DNA from: Agarilytica sp045430285
GTDB taxonomy: Bacteria > Pseudomonadota > Gammaproteobacteria > Pseudomonadales > Cellvibrionaceae
NCBI GenBank assembly: GCA_045430285.1
Contig: JAILXV010000002.1
Coordinates: forward strand, 620,001 to 684,000
Reading direction: 5' to 3'
Length of the DNA stretch: 64,000 nucleotides
Part shown: positions 1-8,585 of the stretch, in pieces
Layout: every line of letters starts with the position of its first letter
How positions within the stretch are numbered: position 1 is the first letter of the stretch
Position numbers and translations under genes: made by a program
Notes under the pieces: model-generated
The model's input: only the letters and a program-made list of their open reading frames with translations
The model's database searches: none
Told to the model about the DNA's origin: nothing

Positions 1-513
1 AAGAATACCTACTGGAACTAAAAACTGACCAGAAACCAAGGAGTGATTTTTTGCGTAATCCCACTCAATGTAAGCTTGCTCTAGCTCAACTTCACCTGGC
101 TTACCATCACCCGACAAACCGTGCTCTAGCTCAAATTCAGAAAAGAAACGAACGCTATCGTTAAATTCATGGCCTATATAGAGTACGAAGCGGTGCGCGT
201 CTACTTTGTTATCCCCGCCGTCGATACTGTTGTAGTGATGCTCACCATAACCACCGATGGTGGTCTTTGTTGCCCACTCCAACGATTTTGGAATGCCGCC
301 GCCATTTGATTCAATGGCATCCGCAGTCGCTTCAATTTTTTTATCGCTTTCTTCAACCGCTTTCTCGGTCTCTTGTTGACCCTTTTGCAGACGTTCAATT
401 TCTGCTTGCTGTTGTTGAATGATTTTCCACATTTCATCTTGGCTTGGTGCCGCAAATGACGTTGATGCTAGACCCAGTGCAGACACTGCACCCAAGGTGA
501 GTAATTTGTTCAT
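1..513 (-). CDS. Outer-membrane porin, N-terminal part (runs off left edge)
   Basis: The reading frame is open at the left edge, and 171 codons are visible from an ATG at 513. The first ~22 residues form a typical Sec signal peptide (MNKLLTLGAVSALGLASTSFA, cut before AP). Residues ~25-65 are a Gln/Glu-rich coiled coil (EMWKIIQQQQAEIERLQKG), as in OprO/OprP-like and DcaP-like trimeric porins. Barrel strands then begin at a TIGGYGEHHYN segment, with alternating aromatic and polar residues (RFVLYIGHEFN, RFFSEFELEHG). It should lie in the outer membrane and pass small solutes; the substrate cannot be told from this part. A Fur-box-like site at 561-579 suggests iron control. The family assignment rests on overall pattern, and the missing C-terminus prevents a firmer one. 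Confidence 0.75.
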   Translation of the reverse strand, partial: MNKLLTLGAVSALGLASTSFAAPSQDEMWKIIQQQQAEIERLQKGQQETEKAVEESDKKIEATADAIESNGGGIPKSLEWATKTTIGGYGEHHYNSIDGGDNKVDAHRFVLYIGHEFNDSVRFFSEFELEHGLSGDGKPGEVELEQAYIEWDYAKNHSLVSGQFLVPVGIL

Positions 514-827
514 GTTTTCCCCAAAAAAACGCGTTAAAAGACAGTGATGGGAATAGTAATGCAAATGAGAATGACTATCAACCACAAAAAAGAATCTTTT
601 CTATTTGGGCGCATTCCGGACGTGGAACATCAACCCTCATAACGCCGTACGTATGAAGCCCCACTATAGAAAAGCACGATCAATTGTGAGGATTAGACGC
701 TTTCCACAAAGATGGTAACGGTCTAGAGAATATCGAGATGAGCTAGATGAAGAAGCACTAAAGAAGAAAGGTAAAGAAGGATTAGAAGAATACGCCTGCC
801 ATCAAGCAAGCGTATTGAACAAGGGGG
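514..827. other. Intergenic region, porin to grxD
   Basis: It holds the Fur-like site at 561-579 on the porin side. No open frame with a plausible start and no clear terminator was seen in 600-827, downstream of grxD. Confidence 0.6.
561..579. promoter_or_regulatory. Fur-box-like site upstream of porin
   Basis: GCAAATGAGAATGACTATC, read on the other strand, matches about 13 of 19 positions of the Fur consensus GATAATGATAATCATTATC. It lies 48 bp before the porin ATG. Iron repression of the porin is inferred. Confidence 0.5.
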
Positions 828-1154
828 TTATTCTGCAGTGTCTACGTCCACACTATCGATGAGTGTCTTTAACTCACCTTTTTCAGACATATCCATAATG
901 ATATCACAGCCACCAACTAATTCGCCCTTTACCCAAAGCTGCGGGAAAGTGGGCCAGTTAGCGTATTTTGGAAGTTCTGAGCGAATTTCTGGGTTAGACA
1001 AGATATCCACGTAAGCGAATCGCTGGCCACACGCCATAATCGCCTGGGATGCACGTTGTGAAAATCCACACTGAGGCGCGTTTGGCGAACCTTTCATGTA
1101 AAGAATAATGGCGTTTTCTTCAATTTGTTGCTTAATTGTATCGATGATGTCCAT
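828..1154 (-). CDS. grxD: Monothiol glutaredoxin Grx4 (CGFS type)
   Basis: This is a 108-residue single-domain glutaredoxin. The monothiol active site CGFS is at residues 29-32, followed by the thioredoxin-fold features WPTFPQLWVKGELVGGCDI (cis-Pro and the GG glutathione-binding turn). CGFS glutaredoxins bind a [2Fe-2S] cluster with glutathione, often together with BolA, and act in cytosolic Fe-S cluster trafficking and iron sensing. Length matches the family (E. coli GrxD is about 115 aa). It is transcribed alone on the minus strand; neither neighbour is obviously in the same operon. The acidic tail (DSVDVDTAE) is normal. The identification is secure. Confidence 0.96.
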   Translation of the reverse strand: MDIIDTIKQQIEENAIILYMKGSPNAPQCGFSQRASQAIMACGQRFAYVDILSNPEIRSELPKYANWPTFPQLWVKGELVGGCDIIMDMSEKGELKTLIDSVDVDTAE

Positions 1155-1560
1155 GTAGGGACGACCTCTTCATAACTGCTCTAAAATGGGTGGACATCCG
1201 TCAAGCCTGTAATTAGCTCACGGAAGCTAGGTGAGCGAACCGGCGCTATAACCTAGTTTTTTACTCAACTATTACCATTCTATCGCAGCTGCCTCCATCA
1301 GGTAAATACACGCTATCAAATGCCGTCAATCGAATTGGCGAACTCAAACAGCGTTAAACCTACGCAGAACCCAGCATGATGGTGCTACGCCGCCACCATT
1401 TCGCCCATTCCCATCGATGCGCAAACGTATGAGCGATACGAAATGTTCATGGTTTAAAAGTGAATTAAGCAGGAGCTTAGGAGGGGAAATTAAACGAAGG
1501 GCTTACCCAGAACAGAAAACACCAAGTAAAGGCGCCTCTTATCTGATTAACGCCTAAATG
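1155..1560. other. Intergenic region without a recognised feature
   Basis: About 400 bp between the histidine kinase stop and the grxD start. Only very short frames are present, for example an ~21-codon minus-strand frame around 1390-1455. No terminator with a T-tract and no RNA family was recognised. Confidence 0.5.
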
Positions 1561-3420
1561 CTATGTAGACTGCTCGAAAGGTAGGGTAACGGTAAAACAG
1601 CTACCTGTACCCAATTCGCTTTTTACCGTTACCGTGGCGCCAAGGAGCCGCGTCACATTAGCCACTATGGCTAACCCGAGCCCAGTACCATGACCAATTT
1701 TAAATTTGGTGTTCGAATCGAACTGTTCAAAACGCTTGAAAAGCCGAACACGGTCTTCTTCCGAAATACCCAAGCCGGTATCCGTGACACTCAAGCGAAC
1801 ACAATCTAACACCTGGTCAACCTCAACACCCAAGGTAACGGACCCTGATTCGGTATATTTAATAGCGTTCGATACTAGATTGGTGAGTACCTGCATCAAT
1901 CTCACTGCATCCGTTTCTATCATAAGCGGCGAGTCGCTATGTTCGTAAACCAACTGCAGATGTTTTTCTTCGCTATCCGCCTTCATCTGTTCGATAACGT
2001 CGGCACAAATTTGATATAGGTCTTCCTGCTGAAAATTCATCTCCAGCTTTTGCGCTTCGATTTTACTGAAGTCTAAAATATCGTTGATCATCGCAAGTAA
2101 ATGCCGACCGTTTCTCTCGATCGTATTCAATGCTTGCAACTGGCGTTCGCTATAGTCCTCTGGCGTTTTCAGCAATCTTACCGTGTAGCCAATTACGGAA
2201 TTAAGCGGCGTACGAAGTTCATGCGACATGTTAGCGAGAAAATCTGTTTTTACCGATAATGCCTTTTCGGCACGAGTCTTCGCATGAGAAAGCTCCAGAT
2301 TTAACGATTGCTGAATATCTACGGATTTTTCAGCGGAAACTAAAAGTAAGTGCGTTTGTTCATTTTTAGCTTTGAAGACATCCGCCGCTCTTGCGAGTAA
2401 GCCAATTTCATCCGAGCGATTCTTGCCTGGTATTTCAGCCACTGCCTTGCCATAAGATAAATCATGAAATACACGAGTAATATTTGCAATTGGTTGGGTA
2501 ATTAAACGAAAGAAATAAATAGGCACAAAAAACGCCAACATCAAACCGAAACCCGAAAGCAACGCCATAAATGTGCGGCGATTAGCGAGTTGTTTGAGCG
2601 CTTTATCCTGGAGGTTTTTAGCTGCCTGACTTGTCAAATCCACCAGACTTTCTGAATGATATAAAATTTCTCTTGCAGAACCCGCCATAACGACATTGAT
2701 CAAATAGATATAATTTCTCGTCAGATTAACAACGCGCAAAAATGTTTTTTCATATTGATTTACCGCCTTAATATATTCAGCTTCTTTTTTATCAGAGATA
2801 TCTAAATTAACAATATCATTGCGAACACTTCTGACATCCTTTTTAAATGCATCCACATATAATGAGTCGCTTGTCTCTAAGTATGAAAGCGCATTATTCC
2901 TTGCCGATAATACAAGCGTGAGATCACCAGCACTCAATCCACGAAGCGCTCTCGCCTCTCTAACAAGATCAGCCATCGCATCAGACTCTTGACCCACATA
3001 CGATGCCACAAGTCTTTCACGTTGCTGGCGATACTCTACTACCACATCAAAATTATTTTTATAGTCCCGCAAATGCTGCGCCATACTCTCAAGCGGCTCA
3101 ATAACGACTTCGTTAAGATCCGTTTCTCGCAACTGATCAATACGCTCATTCAATGTCTTATTGAGGAGCTCTACGCGCTTGACCGCACTAAGACTCGCCG
3201 ATGATTTATAAATCAGTACATTGCGCTGCAGGTCTATCACATCCCGCTGTAAGCTCGATGTTAGCGAGATGACATCTTGCTGCACAAAGCTGGCACGAAT
3301 GGTTTCATTATAAGTGCCGTGACTCTCAAATATAAAATAGGTCAGAGCTACAACAGGCAACGCCAGCAATGAAAATGCTGCCAAAATCTGAAATTTTATA
3401 GACGCTACGTTATATTTCAC
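1561..3420 (-). CDS. Sensor histidine kinase with helical periplasmic domain
   Basis: A 619-residue membrane kinase. A first membrane segment (about 10-30) is followed by a ~250-residue, mostly helical periplasmic region rich in Leu/Asn/Asp heptads, like the helical-bundle sensor of TorS. A second membrane segment (about 285-307) leads to a HAMP domain (ITQPIANITRVF). The HisKA dimerisation domain carries the phospho-acceptor H400 in MSHELRTPLNS. The HATPase_c domain has an N-box (NLVSNAIKYTE), G1 (DTGLGI) and G2 (GTGLGLAI). There is no receiver or HPt domain, so it must signal to a separate regulator, most likely the divergent receiver at 4979. It starts 48 bp after a solute-binding protein stop on the same strand, so the two are probably co-transcribed and the binding protein may be its ligand-sensing partner. 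Confidence 0.92.
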   Translation of the reverse strand: MKYNVASIKFQILAAFSLLALPVVALTYFIFESHGTYNETIRASFVQQDVISLTSSLQRDVIDLQRNVLIYKSSASLSAVKRVELLNKTLNERIDQLRETDLNEVVIEPLESMAQHLRDYKNNFDVVVEYRQQRERLVASYVGQESDAMADLVREARALRGLSAGDLTLVLSARNNALSYLETSDSLYVDAFKKDVRSVRNDIVNLDISDKKEAEYIKAVNQYEKTFLRVVNLTRNYIYLINVVMAGSAREILYHSESLVDLTSQAAKNLQDKALKQLANRRTFMALLSGFGLMLAFFVPIYFFRLITQPIANITRVFHDLSYGKAVAEIPGKNRSDEIGLLARAADVFKAKNEQTHLLLVSAEKSVDIQQSLNLELSHAKTRAEKALSVKTDFLANMSHELRTPLNSVIGYTVRLLKTPEDYSERQLQALNTIERNGRHLLAMINDILDFSKIEAQKLEMNFQQEDLYQICADVIEQMKADSEEKHLQLVYEHSDSPLMIETDAVRLMQVLTNLVSNAIKYTESGSVTLGVEVDQVLDCVRLSVTDTGLGISEEDRVRLFKRFEQFDSNTKFKIGHGTGLGLAIVANVTRLLGATVTVKSELGTGSCFTVTLPFEQST

Positions 3421-3468
3421 TACTGAAGATTCACCGTAATTGAAGGATTTCCATCGTTAGGAAACTCA

Positions 3469-4767
3469 CTAACTAATAAACTCATACCATTTCTGCAAAC
3501 TGTAATCGTAAGTGGGCATAACCGAATTCCACACAGCAACATTACTAAAACGTCGCTCATAACTACCGCCGGTTCGTACCTCACCTGGCCGAACTGAAAC
3601 CTTTCCATCTGTACCGGTTAGTTGCGCGCTCGCTTCTTTCCCCCCGTACCAATAACCCCACTCGTCTGGCGACAAAAGCTCTCGTGATCGTTGCGCATTG
3701 GAAATGTAATACCCTTGCCGAGCGATAAACGCACCTGGCCAACCAGATAACCACCAATTCATGTATTCATAGGCAGCATCTTTTTGATGACCTTCCGTCG
3801 CAGAAGATAAGCACATCACCCCATGCCACCCTCGGTATCCTTCTTTGGGGGCGGCATATACAACAGGAACATTTACTCCATTTAAAGAAGACACCGCAGG
3901 CGAGAACATACTCTCTATTACCACACGCCCGCTTTTCATAAAATCGACGGACTCTGGCACCGATGTCCAATACCCACTGAAATGGCCTTTTTGCTTAAAC
4001 TCGGAAAGAATATTAAAAAGCTGATCCAATTCTGCGCGGGAGATATCGCCAATATCCTTAAACGTCATTAGCCCTCGCGCCTGAGCAGCCAACGCCATAT
4101 CAAACAAGCCAATGGTGGGTGCGTTTACGACACCCACTTTTCCACTATATTTTTCGTCAAGTAACCACCCCCAGCTTTCCGTTTCATATGGAATACCTTT
4201 TGGAATTACCGCCGAGTTGTAACCAAAAGAGTCCACATTGTGGACATAAGGCATAAAGCTCACTTGATCACTAATACTGGAAGAAAGGCTTCCGTCTTTT
4301 TGGGCATAAAGTAATTTGTAGGGGGCATCGCCAGCCCCTAGTTTTGCGTCTGGGTTTAAACGCCCAGTTTTTGTAAGGGAATTGATTTCATCCCAATATT
4401 TAATACGTGTTTTATCAATCGGCTGAATCGAACCGGATTGCCAAAGCACATCAATGCTGTTGGACCATTGTTCGTAAAGGTCAAATGACTCAGGAAACAT
4501 TGAAGCCTTTTGTAAAACCGCAGCACTGCCTTTTGGCTCAAAAAGAATTTCAATGCCCAAGTCCTCCATGGCTTTTTTCCGCAACGCTTCTTGCAAGGTG
4601 ACGTGGGTCCCCATCACGCGTAACGTCACCTTTTTCTTCGCGAAGCAATACGGCGCTTTAGCCGCCGCCATAACCCCCGCGGAAGCAAGTGCTGTATTTT
4701 TTAAAAACCGACGGCGACTTTCTCCAACATCTTTTATCTCTCCGTCGTTTTTCTCTGAGTCACCCAT
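3469..4767 (-). CDS. Tat-exported periplasmic solute-binding protein, no transporter nearby
   Basis: The ATG at 4767 is preferred over an in-frame ATG at 4791 because a perfect AGGAGG lies at 4775-4780, 8 bp upstream of it; this gives 432 aa. A twin-arginine signal (SRRRFLKNTALASAG) precedes a hydrophobic stretch and an Ala-rich cleavage region near APYCFA. The mature part has the two-lobe pattern of type-II binding proteins of the spermidine/putrescine (PotD/PotF, SBP_bac_8) class: VTLRVMGTH at the first strand, then YNSAVIP, GKVGVVNAPTIG and AAYEYMNWWLSGW. No ABC permease or ATPase gene is adjacent. Its immediate partner is a histidine kinase, which points to a sensory rather than transport role, as TorT serves TorS. 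The ligand is unknown, and a polyamine-like or other small cation is only a guess from the family. Confidence 0.85.
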   Translation of the reverse strand: MGDSEKNDGEIKDVGESRRRFLKNTALASAGVMAAAKAPYCFAKKKVTLRVMGTHVTLQEALRKKAMEDLGIEILFEPKGSAAVLQKASMFPESFDLYEQWSNSIDVLWQSGSIQPIDKTRIKYWDEINSLTKTGRLNPDAKLGAGDAPYKLLYAQKDGSLSSSISDQVSFMPYVHNVDSFGYNSAVIPKGIPYETESWGWLLDEKYSGKVGVVNAPTIGLFDMALAAQARGLMTFKDIGDISRAELDQLFNILSEFKQKGHFSGYWTSVPESVDFMKSGRVVIESMFSPAVSSLNGVNVPVVYAAPKEGYRGWHGVMCLSSATEGHQKDAAYEYMNWWLSGWPGAFIARQGYYISNAQRSRELLSPDEWGYWYGGKEASAQLTGTDGKVSVRPGEVRTGGSYERRFSNVAVWNSVMPTYDYSLQKWYEFIS

Positions 4768-4978
4768 ACCATCGCCTCCTGGAACGCCCATAAAACACGC
4801 TCAATAACATTCATTATGAACTAAGTGTAGACACTCTCTCTCCGCTTACTTAATTTAATAAAAACCGGAAATTATGGCGCGCCCTACAACAAAAATCGTA
4901 TGGCTATCAAGGCTATACGTGGCCAGTTTCTAGGCTATGGTTTATGCTCATTAATGAAGGCATAACATTGGAACATTC

Positions 4979-5371
4979 GTGAACTCAGAGAACAGCCCTA
5001 ATCGTCACCTGTTGATGGTTGAAGACAACCCAGATAACGCAGCACTCGCCACCTGGATATTAGAGGATGAGGGCTATACCCTAGACTGTGCAGAAACCGC
5101 AGAAATTGGGCTCGAATGGCTGGCAAACGACGAAAAGCACTACGCTCTTATATTGATGGATATATCCCTACCTGGCATGGACGGGAAGGAAGCCATGCAA
5201 ATTATCCGCGCCACCCCCCAACACAAAAGCATCCCCATTATTGCCGTCACGGCCCACGCTGTCCTTAATGAACGAGACGCCATAATGGCAAGCGGTGCCG
5301 ACGAACTTGTCACAAAACCCATTGCTGAAGACATACTCCTAACAGCGATAGAAAAGCATTTAGCAAAATAA
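4979..5371 (+). CDS. Single-domain response regulator (CheY/DivK-like)
   Basis: A 130-residue stand-alone receiver domain. It has the acidic pair ED (15-16), phospho-acceptor D61 in LILMDISLPGMDG, the switch Thr in IIAVTAHA and the conserved Lys in VTKPI. No output domain follows. The start is a GTG at 4979 with a weak ribosome-binding site. An ATG at residue 13 would remove the first strand and is unlikely. It is divergent from the binding-protein/histidine-kinase pair, with ~210 bp between starts, and is the natural phosphorylation target of that kinase. Such single-domain receivers usually act by protein-protein contact or in a phosphorelay. Confidence 0.88.
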   Translation: MNSENSPNRHLLMVEDNPDNAALATWILEDEGYTLDCAETAEIGLEWLANDEKHYALILMDISLPGMDGKEAMQIIRATPQHKSIPIIAVTAHAVLNERDAIMASGADELVTKPIAEDILLTAIEKHLAK

Positions 5372-5594
5372 GCTTATCAAGCTTCGCTAAATAGAGAACG
5401 GGCTAAATAAACCTCCTCCTTCAACACCTCCTTTTCGACAAGTGACGCCACCACTCGAACACAACTACGCGAGCCTAAAAGCACCATAAACACGAGAAAA
5501 CGCCGAATATATTCCCAATAAGCCGGCTATTCTCGCATTTTGCTACAGCCACCCTCTTCCACAATTCCACAATTGCCTTTAAAATCGAGCTTTA
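5372..5594. other. Gene-free spacer with CCUCC-rich stretch; possible small RNA
   Basis: No convincing ORF. The plus strand at 5410-5434 holds CCTCCTCC and CACCTCC, which in RNA would be complementary to Shine-Dalgarno sequences, and the stretch ends at a strong terminator. A short palindrome GAATATATTC is at 5506-5515. The small-RNA reading is inference. Confidence 0.3.
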
Positions 5595-5630
5595 AAACAG
5601 GCAGCATTCCGCTGCCTGTTTTGTTTTTTA
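5595..5630 (+). terminator. Strong intrinsic terminator just upstream of argD
   Basis: AACAGGCAGC and GCTGCCTGTT form a 10-bp stem with a 5-nt loop (ATTCC), followed by TTGTTTTTT. It ends about 17 bp before the first possible argD ATG. It could end the receiver gene transcript, end a small RNA, or be an attenuator in the argD leader. Confidence 0.85.
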
Positions 5631-5646
5631 GCCCATCGAATTTTGG

Positions 5647-6846
5647 ATGAATAGCGTTAATAGAGTTTTGGATATGGTTACATCGGCAATTATGAATACT
5701 TACGGAAATAGAACTACCACCCTGATCAAAGGCGAAGGCGCCTACGTATGGGATGCTGATGACCGCCGCTATTTAGACGCAGTATCAGGCATCGCGGTAT
5801 GTGGATTGGGCCATTGCCACCCCGCCGTAACCGAAGCCCTGTGCAACCAAGCCAATACCTTGATTCACTGTTCAAACCTATACAACATTGAACCGCAACA
5901 AGCTCTTGGCGACGCATTGATTGACGTCTCTGGGATGGAGAAAGTGTTTTTCTCCAACTCCGGTGCCGAAGCCAACGAAGCTGCAATAAAGATTGCGCGT
6001 AAATACGGCAACAGTAAAGGCATTGAAGACCCACAAGTCATCACTGCATCGGGGAGTTTTCATGGCCGCACCATGGCCACGCTCACCGCCACAGGCAACC
6101 CGAAAGTAAAAGAAGGTTTTACCCCATTACTATCGGGCTTTGATCATGTGCCTTACGACGATATTGAGGCCATCAAAAGCGCTGCGACGGATAGCACCGT
6201 GGCCGTATTGGTCGAACCCGTTCAAGGTGAAGGCGGCGTGCATGTACCCAGCGAGCAATATTTACCCGCCCTACGCGAGTTATGCGACGCAAATGGCTGG
6301 CTATTAATGCTTGATGAAATTCAAACGGGTAACGGTAGAACCGGTAAATTCTTCGCCTATCAGCACTATAGTTTTTTACCCGATGTTGTTACTACAGCAA
6401 AAGGGCTTGGTAACGGCGTGCCCATCGGCGCATGTCTTACTCAAGGTAAAGCCTCCGAAATTCTACAACCTGGAAACCACGGCTCTACCTTCGGCGGCAA
6501 TCCCTTAGCCACAAAAGCCGCGCTTGCGGTGATCAACACGCTTACCAACGAAAAGCTTATCGAGCGAGCAGACGTACTCGGCCAAGCCTTTATCAAAGGC
6601 TTCGAAGAGCAGCTCTCAAATGAAAGTGCGGTAAAAGATATTCGCGGTAAAGGCTTAATGATCGGTATTGAGCTGGACCGAGATTGCGCAGCGTTGGTAG
6701 AACAAGCCAAAGAAAAAGGCTTGCTGATCAATGTGACTGCAGGCAACACCGTACGACTTTTGCCCCCGCTCATCCTTAGCGATGAACAAGCACACACCAT
6801 CATTGATACAGTTTCTTCTTTAATTAAAGCGTTTGTCGCGCAATAA
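5647..6846 (+). CDS. argD: Acetylornithine aminotransferase
   Basis: A 399-residue class-III PLP aminotransferase that makes N-acetylornithine from N-acetylglutamate semialdehyde in arginine synthesis and often also serves as succinyldiaminopimelate aminotransferase. Visible motifs include VFFSNSGAEANEAAIKIARK (phosphate-binding turn), SFHGRT, LVEPVQGEGG, LDEIQTGNGRTGKFFAY and TTAKGLGNG, whose Lys forms the Schiff base. The argF gene follows 16 bp downstream, forming an argDF operon. The start is uncertain: the ATG at 5647 has no ribosome-binding site and lies directly after a terminator. An ATG at 5674 (with TAGAG 8 bp upstream), or even the one before NTYGN at 5692, may be the true start. 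Confidence 0.93.
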   Translation: MNSVNRVLDMVTSAIMNTYGNRTTTLIKGEGAYVWDADDRRYLDAVSGIAVCGLGHCHPAVTEALCNQANTLIHCSNLYNIEPQQALGDALIDVSGMEKVFFSNSGAEANEAAIKIARKYGNSKGIEDPQVITASGSFHGRTMATLTATGNPKVKEGFTPLLSGFDHVPYDDIEAIKSAATDSTVAVLVEPVQGEGGVHVPSEQYLPALRELCDANGWLLMLDEIQTGNGRTGKFFAYQHYSFLPDVVTTAKGLGNGVPIGACLTQGKASEILQPGNHGSTFGGNPLATKAALAVINTLTNEKLIERADVLGQAFIKGFEEQLSNESAVKDIRGKGLMIGIELDRDCAALVEQAKEKGLLINVTAGNTVRLLPPLILSDEQAHTIIDTVSSLIKAFVAQ

Positions 6847-6862
6847 CTCTTTAGGTCCCATC

Positions 6863-7774
6863 ATGGCTACCAGACACTTTCTTACGCTATTGGATTTAAG
6901 CCCTAGCGAGCTTCAACAGCTAATCAGGAACGCCATAACGCTCAAGGCCGAGCATCGCAGCGGCCAGTGCAACACTCGCTTAAAGGGCAAGGTACTCGGC
7001 AAGATCTTTGAGAAATCCTCCACCCGCACACGCGTATCTTTCGAAGCGGGCATGATTCAGCTCGGCGGCGGCTCGATATTTCTTTCTCCGAACGACACCC
7101 AGCTTGGCCGTGGTGAACCCGTAGAAGATTCTGCACGCGTCTTATCTCGTATGGTCGATATCATCATGATCCGAACCTTCGATCACGCGACCATTGAACG
7201 CTTTGCGCAGTATTCCAAAGTGCCGGTGATCAATGCACTTACTGATAGTTATCACCCCTGCCAGCTATTGGCCGATATACAAACCTATGTTGAGCACCGC
7301 GGCGACATCCAAGGCAAAACGGTTACCTGGGTAGGCGATGGCAACAACATGTGTCACTCGTATATAAACGCGGCCAAGCAGTGGGACTTCGAATTAAAGA
7401 TCGCTTGTCCTGAAGGTTTTGATCCTGACCCTGCACTCGTAGAAGCCAACAAAGACCGCGTGGAAATTATTCGTGACCCGGCTAAAGCGGTTATCGGCGC
7501 AGACTGGGTAGCCACCGATGTATGGGCCAGCATGGGACAGGAAGCGGAGCAACAAGAACGCATCAACAAATTTGTTGGCTACCAGGTCAATCACGAACTG
7601 ATGGATCGCGCGAAATCTGAAGCGGTATTCATGCACTGCTTACCCGCTCACCGCGGTGAAGAAGTCAGTGCCGACCTCATCGAAGATGAAAAATACTCCA
7701 TAGTATGGGACGAAGCTGAAAACCGCCTTCATGCGCAAAAGGCCTTGTTGTTATTTTTGATGGAAAACCAGTAA
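6863..7774 (+). CDS. argF: Ornithine carbamoyltransferase
   Basis: Forms citrulline from ornithine and carbamoyl phosphate in the cytosol. The ATG at 6863 (MATRHFLTLLDLSP) is preferred to an upstream in-frame start at 6833, which would overlap argD. A TTAGG lies 8 bp before it, and the 303-residue product has the usual family length. Carbamoyl-phosphate motif SSTRTR, the DSYHPCQLLADI segment, the MVDIIMIR region, and the ornithine loop HCLPAHRGEEVS with its catalytic Cys are all present. It is the second gene of the argDF operon. A 20-bp perfect inverted repeat begins 40 bp after the stop. Confidence 0.97.
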   Translation: MATRHFLTLLDLSPSELQQLIRNAITLKAEHRSGQCNTRLKGKVLGKIFEKSSTRTRVSFEAGMIQLGGGSIFLSPNDTQLGRGEPVEDSARVLSRMVDIIMIRTFDHATIERFAQYSKVPVINALTDSYHPCQLLADIQTYVEHRGDIQGKTVTWVGDGNNMCHSYINAAKQWDFELKIACPEGFDPDPALVEANKDRVEIIRDPAKAVIGADWVATDVWASMGQEAEQQERINKFVGYQVNHELMDRAKSEAVFMHCLPAHRGEEVSADLIEDEKYSIVWDEAENRLHAQKALLLFLMENQ

Positions 7775-7814
7775 GCCCCTAAAAAGACGGCTCTTCTGAG
7801 ATCTAAGTTTAGCG

Positions 7815-7903
7815 TTAGGGTGAGATTACAAAAATTGTCGATTCAGGAGGAATCGCCAAAGCTCCAGGGATGGATTCATGCGCTTTTTGTAATCTCACCC
7901 TAA
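7815..7903. repeat. 89-bp element with perfect 20-bp terminal inverted repeats
   Basis: Arms at 7815-7834 and 7884-7903 (TTAGGGTGAGATTACAAAAA and its exact complement) enclose 49 bp. The interior contains a second hairpin at 7839-7855 (CGATTC/GAATCG) whose loop is AGGAG. It lies in the argF 3' flank and has no T-tract, so it is not a simple terminator. It may be a MITE-like or REP-like intergenic repeat, or an mRNA-end structure. Confidence 0.85.
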
Positions 7904-8585
7904 TGATAAACGGTTCGAAGCCGTGAGTATTGGACACCTAGAAGCGATCACAATATCTAGGATGCACATGAAAATTCGAGCCCTCCAATCCCCCTCTTGT
8001 GGTCACATACGCCAACAATTAACACCGTTTCATCATCCTGTAACAAATGCCAATTTTTTAAGGCTATTAAAACGCTGCATGCAAATAAGAAAATATTATA
8101 TTTCACGACAAAGCATGTCGCTTTCTTCGATTTTGAGGCCAGACCTAAGCTAACACGTTAGTGTTTACTACTATTCATAGATACCCACATTTTATCCACA
8201 AGCAAACCCCAATAAAGCCACCTTGCAAAACCCCCAAAACCGCATTATCTTGTAGTTAATCCCGAACGCAACCCAACATATGGTGTTTCTGACCGAAGTC
8301 AAACACATAGCCCTATCATCGTTTTGATGCGCCAAACAAGCACAAAATGTGACAGCAAGCATAAAAGTGGTTAATAAAAAACCGTGTCATCACCGGTCAC
8401 CAGGATACTAAGTAAAACCGTATGGGATTGTTCACACAAAAATAAAAAACCGTTTCAATTTTATTAATACAAGTTATAGCGATTCATTGAAAGTGAGACT
8501 GCGGCGTCACGTATGCAAATATGATCGCTGCGAGAGCTGTCGTTGGAGCGTTCGTTAAATACCGTCGATCTATGAGTGGATACAT
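7904..8585. other. Intergenic region upstream of nrdA
   Basis: About 680 bp with no supported gene; a GTG-started 76-codon frame at 7923-8153 has no ribosome-binding site or recognisable product. It carries the two NrdR-like boxes at 8240-8286 and presumably the nrdA promoter. Confidence 0.6.
8240..8286. promoter_or_regulatory. Pair of NrdR-box-like sites
   Basis: CCGCATTATCTTGTAG (8240-8255) and ACCCAACATATGGTGT (8271-8286) resemble the NrdR consensus ACACWATATATWGTGT at roughly 10-11 and 13 of 16 positions. Their starts are 31 bp apart, the three-turn spacing typical of NrdR box pairs. They lie ~300 bp before nrdA. Repression of nrdAB by NrdR is inferred. Confidence 0.5.

Noticed and set aside
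201..455. 84-codon minus-strand frame
   Set aside because: Out-of-frame shadow of the porin gene, which is better supported by signal peptide and start.
5506..5515. ARG box (GAATATATTC) before argD
   Set aside because: The half-sites are 2 bp apart instead of 4 and the site is ~130 bp upstream; too weak to call.
7923..8153. 76-codon plus-strand frame after argF
   Set aside because: GTG start without ribosome-binding site, no recognisable features, and it lies in the nrdA leader region.
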